A DNA stretch of 20,608 bases from Melanopsichium pennsylvanicum (GCA_900208305.1 OAPG01000056.1:1-20608); one strand, 5' to 3'; counted from the stretch's first letter, positions 7,803-17,071 are shown. Program-made: numbers and translations. The notes: generated from the sequence alone by a model not told the origin.

Positions 7803-10800
7803 ATGCGACTACTTAAATCACATCCTATTCTAGGTCTAGTTAATAGTTACCTAGTTGATAGTCCACAACCTTCGAATATTTCTTACATGTGGAACTTTGG
7901 ATCACTACTAGGAACTTGTCTAGTAATCCAAATTCTTACAGGAGTATTTCTAGCTATGCATTATACACCATCAGTTGATCTAGCATTTATTAGTGTTGAG
8001 CATACTTTTTTAAAAGTCCTATTGATGTGCTCATTAAACTTCGCTATATGCTGGAAAGCCTATTAAGCCATATAGTACTAATTTATAAAAAGAAGTAAAA
8101 ATCTAAAGGATCATAAGGGACAATCAGCAGGAAACCAAATCTTAAATTTAAGAAAGTAGGATCCTCAGAGACTACACGCGAGGCTTTTATTAATTTATAA
8201 ATAAACTTAGATTATTAAAAATAAAAAAGAAAATAAATTGTTGATATAATAAAAGATAATATAGTCCAAGGCAACGATCTCACAGCTTAGCGTGTCAAGT
8301 ATCGTGCTTTAACTATATAAAAAAGAGATTAAAACTTTTACTAAAGAAGAATTCAAACAGTGGCTAGTTGGATTTATTGATGCGCCCGTAAATTTTTAAG
8401 TTTTTATGGATCGTAAGTATCTACGTGTTATGTTCCGAATTAACCTACATATTGATGATATTGAAATTCTTTATAAAATTAAAGAGTTTATAGGTGTAGG
8501 TAAAGTAATTATTAATAAAAATAGTGCTGTATATGTTATTAATAATACTGCTGATTTTATTAATATACTATTTCCTATTCTAGATCAATATAAGCTACTA
8601 ACTACAAAATATCTCGATTATCTATATTTTTGTAAAGTAGTTAAAAAGCTAGTAATTAATAAAAGTTCTGTATTTATAGGATCGGATCTAACATGGCTAA
8701 AAACCAGTATTAAAAATATGAATACAGGTCGACAGTCTATTAATTATGAACTAATTCCAAATACACTAATAACACTATTTTTGTTTATTGGTTAGTTCCT
8801 TACTTTAAAATTGTACAAAATGTCCGAAATACACATGTTCTAGCTTCAATCTCTAAATTTTATAATTTCACTATCAACTGAATTTCAATTTAGTCAATTT
8901 TCTGTATCACTAAAATAAAATAGAATAAAAATACTAATGTACTAGTTATTTAATATAATAATATTGATTCTCTTCATGATATTCTAGCACATCTTCTTAT
9001 TCAATTTCCATTCCAAACACGAAAAGGAACTGATTTTATTATTGGTGTATTGTACTATATATACATAAATTTGGTTATATTTATCTAACAGAAGGACGTA
9101 AACTAGCAGTAGCTATTGCTTATTTTGTTAATAAATCATGATATAGTACAGCAATTAAATAAGTTAATACACCTAATATTGATATTGCACTGTTTGATAC
9201 TTCTCTACCTGTAACACTAACTCCAAAAATGACTCATCTAGAGCTATCACAAAATTTGAATTTGAATTTGAATTTGAATTTTGCTAAAACTTATAAAACA
9301 CGAAATGTTTGGGTTTATGATTATAATGTGCTAGTAAAAGGTAGTCTTTTTACGAGTAATGCGGAAGCTGCCGCTAGTGTTGGGCTAAATGGTACAACTC
9401 GAATTGTAGCACGATATCTTGATACTGGTAAATCCTATCAAGAACGATATGAATTTACAACAAAAGCTAAGTAAATATTATTTTATAAAAATATTTGATT
9501 TTATTAGCTAGCGCACAAATTTCTGTGAGTATCTTTCTTTGATTATGCGAGATGTTAACTATGGATGGCTAATTCGATACCTACACGCTAATACAGCATC
9601 CTTTTTCTTTATCTTTGTATATCTTCACATTGGACGAGGACTATACTATGGATCATACAAATCACCACGAACACTACTATGGTCAATTGGAGTTATTATT
9701 CTAGTTCTAATGATGGCTATTGCTTTCCTTGGTTTTATTGGCCAAAAATGGATGTGTTTTTATAATATCGATATAACTAATATTCAATATCTTTCTATTC
9801 CTACTCTTCTTATTCCTAGTTCACGTCTACAATCTATTCTTGATAAACAGAATATTAAACCGCGCATAGCGCCTTCTATTTGAAAATCTTACTAATCCTG
9901 ATACAAAAAAGATTGCTTATCAATCTCTTAAATCTTTCTCAGGTATTTATATGATTATTAATCTAGTAACAGGGGAATATTATGTAGGTAGTGCTGTTAC
10001 AGGTAATCTTTATATGCGTTTCCATAAGCATCTATTCTCTTTTACAGGAAATAAACGAGTTGCTAATGCTGTAAACAAATATGGACTATCTCAATTTGCA
10101 TTTCTAGTACTAGAAATTGTACCACAAGAAAATAAAATGGATAGTACACTTCTTCTTAATCGAGAAGATTATTATCTACAGACTCTGAAACCACAATACA
10201 ATATTGCACCTCTTGCTAGTAATAGGCGCTGCGCGCGGATGGAAACATTCCGAAGAGTCTCTAGCTAAAATGCGTGATAATTATTCTGAAGAACGACGAG
10301 AACGAGTTGGAAATATTAACAAAGGAAAAACACTTTCTCAAGAAACACGTGAACTTATTCGTAAAGCAGCACTACTTCGATAACCTATGTCTATTGAATC
10401 ACGAATGAAATGTTCCACTAATATGCGACCTGTTACTATTATAAATCTTGATGGTTCTAATCCTATTCATTTTATAAGCATTAAGGAAGCAAGTATTGCG
10501 ATTTCATGTGCTGAAAAGACTATTCAACGTGCTCTAAATGGGGCCGGTGTTATTAAGAATAAATTTCTTGTTAAAAACAACTAAAGATACTATTGAATAA
10601 TTAGTTATATTAATATACTGCAAAGTTTAATATAAAAATACATTTATAGTCCTATTGTTTTCCCCTTTTTAATCTGTATAGAGAATAGGGTTAATAATGA
10701 TAGAATACCTCGACGGGGGTATTGGAGATAGTAATTATAATATTATCTTTGGCAATGCGAGTGAAAACGGTCAACGGAAGTTATCACCTTTCAAGACCGT

Positions 10801-13800
10801 CGGTTGTATACACGATCGCTACAGACTGGGTCACTTGTGGGTGCCTGAAATGGTGCTTAATGTACAGTCGGACATCTAAAGTAAAGACAAAATCTGTACT
10901 ACTTTTCAAGGCCTAAAATGATATAAATAATAGTAATATGATTATTTATTGATTAGGTACAACTATTATTTACTGTGATAATATATAGTAAATAGATAGA
11001 GATGTTGTATGTTCTGCCTTACGGACAAATGAGTCTATGGGGTAAAATTTATTGCCCCACATGCATTAATAATAGTTATATTATCTTCGGATCCTTTATC
11101 TTCATTACTGTTTATCTTAGCGATAATCTTATAGCAAAACGACTACCAGCTACATCTCGAGTTGGAGCACATAATATGGATATTCTATCTATTATTTTTG
11201 GTTCTCTTCTGGGAGATAGTCACGCTGAACGGCGTGCTATAGGTAATGGTACTCGTATTAGTTTTTCTCAAGAAGCTATTCATAAAGAATATCTTCTTTG
11301 GCTTCACAATCTTATTTCTAATCTAGGGTATAGTACACCTAATCTACCAAAAATTCAAACTCGACTAGGTCTAGGTGGTAAACTTCGATATGTCATTCGG
11401 TTTCACACTTTTACTTATAGCAGTATAAATTGGATTCATGATCTTTGGTATGTAAATGGTGTTAAATGCGTTCCAAAAAATATTGGAGAGTTTCTAACAC
11501 CTCTTGCCCTCGCTATCTGGATTATGGATGATGGAGGTCGAGTCGGTAAAGGACTTAAATTTTCTACGAATTCTTTTTCTTATGAAGATTGTCTTCTACT
11601 ATCTAATGTGCTATTTGATAAGTATAATCTACGTACTTCAGTACAATCGGCTGGAGTTGAAAATCAGTATATTATTTATGTATTTAAAGAGTCAATGCCT
11701 GCTCTTCGTGAAATTGTACAACCATATATCGTTTCATCTATGCTATATAAACTTGGAGAGTTGCACTTCTTAGATATATTTTTATTATTAATGTATAGTC
11801 TTAAATATTTAAGGCGACACTGATGAAAACGGTCAAAGATTGTATCTCAAATCTAGACCGTCGGCTATTCTATGATATTAAAAAGGGTATCTACACTATA
11901 TAATTTAGATATGTACCGCCACTTTGTAATAAAAATAGAATGATCGCTACAGACTGGTCCATCGGTGGGTATTTATCTTCTTTACTCTACTAAAAAAAAA
12001 GAATACAAAAATGCTTAATGTACAGTCGGAGTGTTTTTAGTTTATTACTAACACAAGGCCCATTTCAATTTCTATGTATCATGGAGAAATAGGGTACAGG
12101 GTCATATATTAGGAGATAGGATTATTACCACTATATATGATTAAACGCTTGGCAACAGTTATTACAAACCTTCTAAGTGCTATTCCATGGATTGGTCAAG
12201 ATTTCGTTGAATTTGAAAAACTACTACTATTTATTATAACTCTTTCTATTCTTTCTTATTATTTTATTACTAAATACAACTATAACATGAGTACTATTGG
12301 AAAAGTAAATGAATCTCCTCTACGAGGTCGAAAGTCTCGTACAGATAAAGAAAAACAAGCTTTTCTATCTTCTGTCTCTTACGATTTTATGAGTATGTTT
12401 ATAGGACTTATTGATGGTGATGGCTATATCGCTATTACTAAAATTGGACTTGATAACATTCGAATAGAACTAATCCTAAGTGTAGATATTAAAGATCTTA
12501 AACTACTAGAACATATTCAAAATGTACTAAAGATCGGTCGTATTAATGAATACCCTAACATTAGTACTGCAAAACTAACTATTAGTAAAGTAGATCTACA
12601 AGAAGTACTTCTTCCACTTATTCTATATTATAAACTATTCTTTCTGACTGAAACACGACGGAAACAATTCAATCTTTGTATGCATCTTCTAGAAAATAAT
12701 ATCCCTAAATTTAGTAGTATTCCTTCTATTGAAAATATCAAAGATCTATTCAGTCTTCCTAAATCTAGTATTGAATATGTTAATCTACCTTTTTTCTACA
12801 ATTGGATTGTTGGATTCACTATTGCAGAAGGATCTTTCTATATTAAAAATACTGGAGAGCATTTCTTTTCTCTACGACAACGTTCTCATTCAACACTATT
12901 TGAAGCATTCAAACTTGTGTTTAAAACAAATCGTAAAATTGAAGACGATGGTAAATATATGAAATTCAGTGTATCTTCTACAAAAGATCTAATTAATGTT
13001 GTAACATTCTTTAGTAATAGTGGACTATATAGTCTACTTGGGCTAAAAGCTGATCAATACAATGCTTGGCTAACTAGTCTTAAACAAAATAATAAAAAGT
13101 TTACTCGCGATAGCGTATAAATTTAGGTTATAATAAATAAAATAGTAATAAAGTTCCCTTATATCGTGAGATATATTGAATAATCGGGTGAATTGCAAGG
13201 AACTCTTCGTGTATCCCCCTCATTAGTATTTACTTTATATTCAATAAAAATATATTTTATCAGTACTATTAAGGATACAAAAGACAATTTGCAGCGAAGC
13301 TATTATCAGCACCTTATTCTACTATGTTTTAATAGTAAAATATGAAGGTAATAGAACGTTCAACGACTAATCGGTGAGTTGTGCTAACAATAAACCGGAC
13401 ACGAGTGCCCGACATCTATATAATCTTTGTATTTATAGATGATGACATAGTCTAAGCTTATTAGAAATAATAAGAATATACAATTAAATGTTGTATAGAT
13501 AATAAAACTGTTGTTTGGGGAGGATTCTCAGTTAATAATGCTACACTTAACCGATTCTTCTCACTACACTACCTTCTACCATTCGTACTAGCTGCTCTAG
13601 CAGCTATGCACCTACTAGCACTACACGAGCACGGAAGTAGTAATCCACTAGGAGTATCAGGTAATACAGATCGACTACCATTCCACCCTTACTTCACATT
13701 CAAAGATCTTGTTACAATCTTTGTATTCCTACTAGCTCTATCTGTATTTGTATTCTACATGCCAAATGCACTAGGACACTCAGATAATTATATTCCAGCT

Positions 13801-14007
13801 AACCCAATGCAAACACCAGCATCAATTGTTCCAGAGTGGTACCTACTACCATTCTATGCTATTCTACGATCAATTCCTAATAAGCTACTAGGAGTTATTG
13901 CTATGTTTATGTCACTTCTAATTCTTCTAGGAATGCCTATTCTAGATACATCACGGATCCGAGGTAGTCAATTCCGACCACTAATGCGATTCTCATTCTG
14001 GACATAA
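7803..14007 (+). CDS. cob: apocytochrome b, five exons, 3' end cut at palindrome turn
   Basis: Cytochrome b of complex III, embedded in the inner membrane. Proposed join: 7803-8003, 9542-9733, 11008-11043, 12152-12212 and 13511-14007. Each 5' exon ends in T and each intron in G, as group I splicing requires, and the joined protein reads without a break. It includes [45 protein letters not shown] (haem region), [31 protein letters not shown], the [18 protein letters not shown] motif and [13 protein letters not shown]. The plus copy stops after 328 residues, at ...RFSFWT then TAA, exactly where the palindrome turns; the family is about 385 long. It therefore lacks the last membrane helix and is truncated here. 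All leucines are CTN. Confidence 0.93.
8325..9474 (+). pseudogene. decayed LAGLIDADG endonuclease with NUMOD1 tail
   Basis: Remains of a two-motif LAGLIDADG homing endonuclease/maturase. The first motif can be read as [11 protein letters not shown] (8349-8381). The expected D-G-N-F that follows is now P-V-N-F and then TAA at 8397, so the catalytic Asp is lost. The open stretch 8406-8795 (129 aa) continues the first domain ([20 protein letters not shown]). Further stops and frame changes follow. Readable pieces include [28 protein letters not shown] and a well-kept C-terminal DNA-binding NUMOD1-like segment at 9301-9474 ([15 protein letters not shown] ... [18 protein letters not shown]). An in-frame AATTTG repeat (9253-9276) sits before that segment. 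One TGA falls where Trp fits. Confidence 0.8.
9253..9276. repeat. AATTTG microsatellite in endonuclease remnant
   Basis: Four AATTTG units encode Asn-Leu repeats in frame just before the NUMOD1-like segment. This is the only TTG-rich leucine stretch in that ORF, consistent with late slippage expansion. Confidence 0.85.
9860..9875 (-). repeat. GC cluster disrupting the GIY-YIG ORF (first)
   Basis: The reverse complement, AAGGCGCTATGCGCGG, matches the cluster at 10224-10238 in 13 of 15 positions, in opposite orientation. Its 16 nt (1 modulo 3) account exactly for the frame change between the exon-fused N-terminus and the nuclease domain. Confidence 0.7.
10224..10238 (+). repeat. GC cluster disrupting the GIY-YIG ORF (second)
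   Basis: AGGCGCTGCGCGCGG lies between ...LASN and GWKHSEES. Removing 13 nt (10224-10236) restores the frame into the NUMOD3-type region. Outside the GC cluster the surrounding sequence is ordinary coding AT-rich DNA. Confidence 0.7.
11002..11823 (+). CDS. LAGLIDADG homing endonuclease of cob intron 3 (exon-fused)
   Basis: An open frame of 273 codons that continues from cob exon 3 ([12 protein letters not shown]) into intron 3. The endonuclease is probably made as an exon-intron fusion and then processed. It belongs to the LAGLIDADG_2-type family. The first motif is [17 protein letters not shown] (about residues 63-79) and the second [16 protein letters not shown] (about 165-180), each with the metal-binding Asp. 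The family ends near SSMLYKLG, about residue 252. The extra 21 residues here use TTA/TTG leucine codons, unlike the rest, and look like run-on into the intron after loss of the original stop. No internal break is seen. The TGA at 11821 is counted as the stop; if TGA is Trp, the frame runs a few codons further to TAG. Confidence 0.88.
   Translation: MLYVLPYGQMSLWGKIYCPTCINNSYIIFGSFIFITVYLSDNLIAKRLPATSRVGAHNMDILSIIFGSLLGDSHAERRAIGNGTRISFSQEAIHKEYLLWLHNLISNLGYSTPNLPKIQTRLGLGGKLRYVIRFHTFTYSSINWIHDLWYVNGVKCVPKNIGEFLTPLALAIWIMDDGGRVGKGLKFSTNSFSYEDCLLLSNVLFDKYNLRTSVQSAGVENQYIIYVFKESMPALREIVQPYIVSSMLYKLGELHFLDIFLLLMYSLKYLRRH
11044..12151 (+). other. cob intron 3, group I
   Basis: This intron lies between ...QMSLWG and ATVITN, ending in G, and is 1108 nt long. 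The core follows the ORF. GAAAACGGTCA (11825-11835) pairs with TAGACCGTCGG (11855-11864). GATCGCTACAGACTGG (11942-11957) and TGCTTAATGTACAGTCGGA (12012-12030) carry the P7-type GACTG/CAGTC pairing. These blocks are identical to those of intron 2. Confidence 0.85.
12137..13120 (+). CDS. LAGLIDADG homing endonuclease/maturase of cob intron 4 (exon-fused)
   Basis: An open frame of 327 codons. Codons 6 to about 26 are cob exon 4 ([21 protein letters not shown]) and the rest is intron 4. After a hydrophobic segment ([15 protein letters not shown], possibly a membrane anchor) come two LAGLIDADG_1-type domains. The first motif is [15 protein letters not shown] (about residues 92-106). The second is [15 protein letters not shown] (about 223-237), with its acidic residue present as Glu. 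The architecture and position resemble maturase/endonuclease proteins of yeast cob introns, which help splice their own intron or cut intronless alleles. Which activity it has cannot be told from sequence. It is intact in both palindrome arms, with CTN leucine usage like cob, and the stop is TAA. Confidence 0.9.
   Translation: MIKRLATVITNLLSAIPWIGQDFVEFEKLLLFIITLSILSYYFITKYNYNMSTIGKVNESPLRGRKSRTDKEKQAFLSSVSYDFMSMFIGLIDGDGYIAITKIGLDNIRIELILSVDIKDLKLLEHIQNVLKIGRINEYPNISTAKLTISKVDLQEVLLPLILYYKLFFLTETRRKQFNLCMHLLENNIPKFSSIPSIENIKDLFSLPKSSIEYVNLPFFYNWIVGFTIAEGSFYIKNTGEHFFSLRQRSHSTLFEAFKLVFKTNRKIEDDGKYMKFSVSSTKDLINVVTFFSNSGLYSLLGLKADQYNAWLTSLKQNNKKFTRDSV
12213..13510 (+). other. cob intron 4, group I
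   Basis: This intron splits the Phe codon of ...DFVE-F-VWGGFSV; the 5' exon ends in T and the intron ends in G. The 3' part (about 13140-13510) holds a group I core with TTCAACGACTAATCGG (13360-13375) and GATGACATAGTCTAAGC (13440-13456) as the P7-type strands. The core differs from those of introns 2 and 3. It is 1298 nt long. Confidence 0.82.
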
Positions 14008-14109
14008 TGGACCAGCGAAGTATAAGCAGTGCTGCAGCACCGATTTCAACATATGGGCTTTCAACATGTTGACTACCGATAAACATTAGAATAAAGAAAC
14101 AAGCAACGA
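14006..14109 (-). other. unique spacer at the palindrome turn, cob 3' coding sequence
   Basis: These 104 bases are the only part of the right half not mirrored. Read on the minus strand they continue cob after ...RFSFWT with [19 protein letters not shown] and YVEIGAAA, the normal Cob continuation. The expected C-terminal helix (usually starting with a LYF-type motif) is not reached in frame: the frame gives LLILRW and then crosses into the other arm. In the +1 frame LYFAG is visible, which suggests a small indel. A perfect 12-bp palindrome GTGCTGCAGCAC sits at 14029-14040. Confidence 0.85.
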
Positions 14110-14604
14110 ATGTCCAGAATGAGAATCGCATTAGTGGTCGGAATTGACTACCTCGGATCCGTGATGTATCTAGAATAGGCATTCCTAGAAGAATTAGAAG
14201 TGACATAAACATAGCAATAACTCCTAGTAGCTTATTAGGAATTGATCGTAGAATAGCATAGAATGGTAGTAGGTACCACTCTGGAACAATTGATGCTGGT
14301 GTTTGCATTGGGTTAGCTGGAATATAATTATCTGAGTGTCCTAGTGCATTTGGCATGTAGAATACAAATACAGATAGAGCTAGTAGGAATACAAAGATTG
14401 TAACAAGATCTTTGAATGTGAAGTAAGGGTGGAATGGTAGTCGATCTGTATTACCTGATACTCCTAGTGGATTACTACTTCCGTGCTCGTGTAGTGCTAG
14501 TAGGTGCATAGCTGCTAGAGCAGCTAGTACGAATGGTAGAAGGTAGTGTAGTGAGAAGAATCGGTTAAGTGTAGCATTATTAACTGAGAATCCTCCCCAA
14601 ACAA

Positions 14605-15902
14605 CAGTTTTATTATCTATACAACATTTAATTGTATATTCTTATTATTTCTAATAAGCTTAGACTATGTCATCATCTATAAATACAAAGATTATATAGA
14701 TGTCGGGCACTCGTGTCCGGTTTATTGTTAGCACAACTCACCGATTAGTCGTTGAACGTTCTATTACCTTCATATTTTACTATTAAAACATAGTAGAATA
14801 AGGTGCTGATAATAGCTTCGCTGCAAATTGTCTTTTGTATCCTTAATAGTACTGATAAAATATATTTTTATTGAATATAAAGTAAATACTAATGAGGGGG
14901 ATACACGAAGAGTTCCTTGCAATTCACCCGATTATTCAATATATCTCACGATATAAGGGAACTTTATTACTATTTTATTTATTATAACCTAAATTTATAC
15001 GCTATCGCGAGTAAACTTTTTATTATTTTGTTTAAGACTAGTTAGCCAAGCATTGTATTGATCAGCTTTTAGCCCAAGTAGACTATATAGTCCACTATTA
15101 CTAAAGAATGTTACAACATTAATTAGATCTTTTGTAGAAGATACACTGAATTTCATATATTTACCATCGTCTTCAATTTTACGATTTGTTTTAAACACAA
15201 GTTTGAATGCTTCAAATAGTGTTGAATGAGAACGTTGTCGTAGAGAAAAGAAATGCTCTCCAGTATTTTTAATATAGAAAGATCCTTCTGCAATAGTGAA
15301 TCCAACAATCCAATTGTAGAAAAAAGGTAGATTAACATATTCAATACTAGATTTAGGAAGACTGAATAGATCTTTGATATTTTCAATAGAAGGAATACTA
15401 CTAAATTTAGGGATATTATTTTCTAGAAGATGCATACAAAGATTGAATTGTTTCCGTCGTGTTTCAGTCAGAAAGAATAGTTTATAATATAGAATAAGTG
15501 GAAGAAGTACTTCTTGTAGATCTACTTTACTAATAGTTAGTTTTGCAGTACTAATGTTAGGGTATTCATTAATACGACCGATCTTTAGTACATTTTGAAT
15601 ATGTTCTAGTAGTTTAAGATCTTTAATATCTACACTTAGGATTAGTTCTATTCGAATGTTATCAAGTCCAATTTTAGTAATAGCGATATAGCCATCACCA
15701 TCAATAAGTCCTATAAACATACTCATAAAATCGTAAGAGACAGAAGATAGAAAAGCTTGTTTTTCTTTATCTGTACGAGACTTTCGACCTCGTAGAGGAG
15801 ATTCATTTACTTTTCCAATAGTACTCATGTTATAGTTGTATTTAGTAATAAAATAATAAGAAAGAATAGAAAGAGTTATAATAAATAGTAGTAGTTTTTC
15901 AA
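14605..15902 (-). other. cob intron 4, second copy
   Basis: Mirror of 12213-13510, with no difference found. It carries the intact LAGLIDADG_1-type ORF and the same P7-type strands. Confidence 0.75.
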
Positions 15903-15978
15903 ATTCAACGAAATCTTGACCAATCCATGGAATAGCACTTAGAAGGTTTGTAATAACTGTTGCCAAGCGTTTAATCAT
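14995..15978 (-). CDS. LAGLIDADG endonuclease/maturase of cob intron 4, second copy
   Basis: The 327-codon protein is identical to the plus-strand copy at 12137-13120, with both motifs ([11 protein letters not shown] and [12 protein letters not shown]). It is fused in frame to the mirrored exon 4. It lies in the part of the arm that matches perfectly. Whether it exists as a second gene depends on whether the palindrome is real. Confidence 0.8.
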   Translation of the reverse strand: MIKRLATVITNLLSAIPWIGQDFVEFEKLLLFIITLSILSYYFITKYNYNMSTIGKVNESPLRGRKSRTDKEKQAFLSSVSYDFMSMFIGLIDGDGYIAITKIGLDNIRIELILSVDIKDLKLLEHIQNVLKIGRINEYPNISTAKLTISKVDLQEVLLPLILYYKLFFLTETRRKQFNLCMHLLENNIPKFSSIPSIENIKDLFSLPKSSIEYVNLPFFYNWIVGFTIAEGSFYIKNTGEHFFSLRQRSHSTLFEAFKLVFKTNRKIEDDGKYMKFSVSSTKDLINVVTFFSNSGLYSLLGLKADQYNAWLTSLKQNNKKFTRDSV

Positions 15979-17071
15979 ATATAGTGGTAATAATCCTATC
16001 TCCTAATATATGACCCTGTACCCTATTTCTCCATGATACATAGAAATTGAAATGGGCCTTGTGTTAGTAATAAACTAAAAACACTCCGACTGTACATTAA
16101 GCATTTTTGTATTCTTTTTTTTTAGTAGAGTAAAGAAGATAAATACCCACCGATGGACCAGTCTGTAGCGATCATTCTATTTTTATTACAAAGTGGCGGT
16201 ACATATCTAAATTATATAGTGTAGATACCCTTTTTAATATCATAGAATAGCCGACGGTCTAGATTTGAGATACAATCTTTGACCGTTTTCATCAGTGTCG
16301 CCTTAAATATTTAAGACTATACATTAATAATAAAAATATATCTAAGAAGTGCAACTCTCCAAGTTTATATAGCATAGATGAAACGATATATGGTTGTACA
16401 ATTTCACGAAGAGCAGGCATTGACTCTTTAAATACATAAATAATATACTGATTTTCAACTCCAGCCGATTGTACTGAAGTACGTAGATTATACTTATCAA
16501 ATAGCACATTAGATAGTAGAAGACAATCTTCATAAGAAAAAGAATTCGTAGAAAATTTAAGTCCTTTACCGACTCGACCTCCATCATCCATAATCCAGAT
16601 AGCGAGGGCAAGAGGTGTTAGAAACTCTCCAATATTTTTTGGAACGCATTTAACACCATTTACATACCAAAGATCATGAATCCAATTTATACTGCTATAA
16701 GTAAAAGTGTGAAACCGAATGACATATCGAAGTTTACCACCTAGACCTAGTCGAGTTTGAATTTTTGGTAGATTAGGTGTACTATACCCTAGATTAGAAA
16801 TAAGATTGTGAAGCCAAAGAAGATATTCTTTATGAATAGCTTCTTGAGAAAAACTAATACGAGTACCATTACCTATAGCACGCCGTTCAGCGTGACTATC
16901 TCCCAGAAGAGAACCAAAAATAATAGATAGAATATCCATATTATGTGCTCCAACTCGAGATGTAGCTGGTAGTCGTTTTGCTATAAGATTATCGCTAAGA
17001 TAAACAGTAATGAAGATAAAGGATCCGAAGATAATATAACTATTATTAATGCATGTGGGGCAATAAATTTT
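15964..17071 (-). other. cob intron 3, second copy
   Basis: Mirror of 11044-12151, with the same core blocks (for example the complement of GATCGCTACAGACTGG at 16158-16173). No difference was found. Confidence 0.75.

Larger units (their letters stand above)
8004..9541 (+). other. cob intron 1, group I
   Basis: This intron is inserted after ...SVEH and before IMRDV. The 5' exon ends in T and the intron ends in G. Core-like sequence lies near the 5' end: GGGACAATCAGCAGGAAACC (8117-8136), CTCAGAGACTACACGCG (8165-8181, a P7-type strand) and ATATAGTCCAAGGC (8259-8272). The decayed endonuclease ORF lies 3' of this core. It is 1538 nt long. Confidence 0.8.
9734..10584 (+). pseudogene. GIY-YIG homing endonuclease, broken by two GC inserts and a stop
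   Basis: The reading frame continues from cob exon 2 into the intron as far as Asn-Ile-Lys at 9859. It is then thrown out by a 16-nt GC cluster (9860-9875) and resumes at [12 protein letters not shown] (9876). The nuclease domain is clear: [18 protein letters not shown] (9942-9995), an Arg in [10 protein letters not shown], and the catalytic-type Glu in [18 protein letters not shown] second 13-nt insert (10224-10236) shifts the frame again before [12 protein letters not shown], a NUMOD3-type motif. A TAA at 10381 then precedes a NUMOD1-like tail (10387-10584, including [20 protein letters not shown]). The largest intact piece is 9951-10268. The order GIY-YIG, NUMOD3, NUMOD1 is normal for the family. 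As written the protein cannot be made whole. Confidence 0.85.
9734..11007 (+). other. cob intron 2, group I
   Basis: This intron lies between ...AIAFLG and YVLPYG; the 5' exon ends in T and the intron ends in G. The catalytic core follows the ORF. AAACGGTC (about 10764-10772) pairs with GACCGT (10795-10800). GATCGCTACAGACTGG (10814-10829) and TGCTTAATGTACAGTCGGA (10854-10872) supply the GACTG/CAGTC pairing expected for P7. It is 1274 nt long. The same core blocks recur in intron 3. Confidence 0.85.
7508..14005 (+). repeat. left arm of large inverted repeat
   Basis: About 6.5 kb whose reverse complement forms 14110-20608. Paired positions sum to 28115 in the inner 3.5 kb and drift by one to two bases further out because of small indels. 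The arm covers the cob leader, all cob exons as far as residue 328, and four introns. The left limit is set only by where the window ends, so the true repeat may be longer. Confidence 0.95.

Noticed and set aside
7803..8066. Short 87-residue protein from cob exon 1 into intron 1
   Set aside because: The last 20 codons are intron sequence after the splice site following VEH. It is the unspliced start of cob and not a separate gene.
876..10584. Reassignment of TAA to glutamine
   Set aside because: Several decayed ORFs have TAA where CAA fits. However, cox3 and the intron 4 endonuclease end with TAA, and the conserved genes contain none in frame, so nonsense decay (CAA to TAA) is the simpler explanation.
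10697..10916. Two overlapping small ORFs
   Set aside because: They lie on the group I catalytic core of intron 2, where RNA structure explains the sequence.
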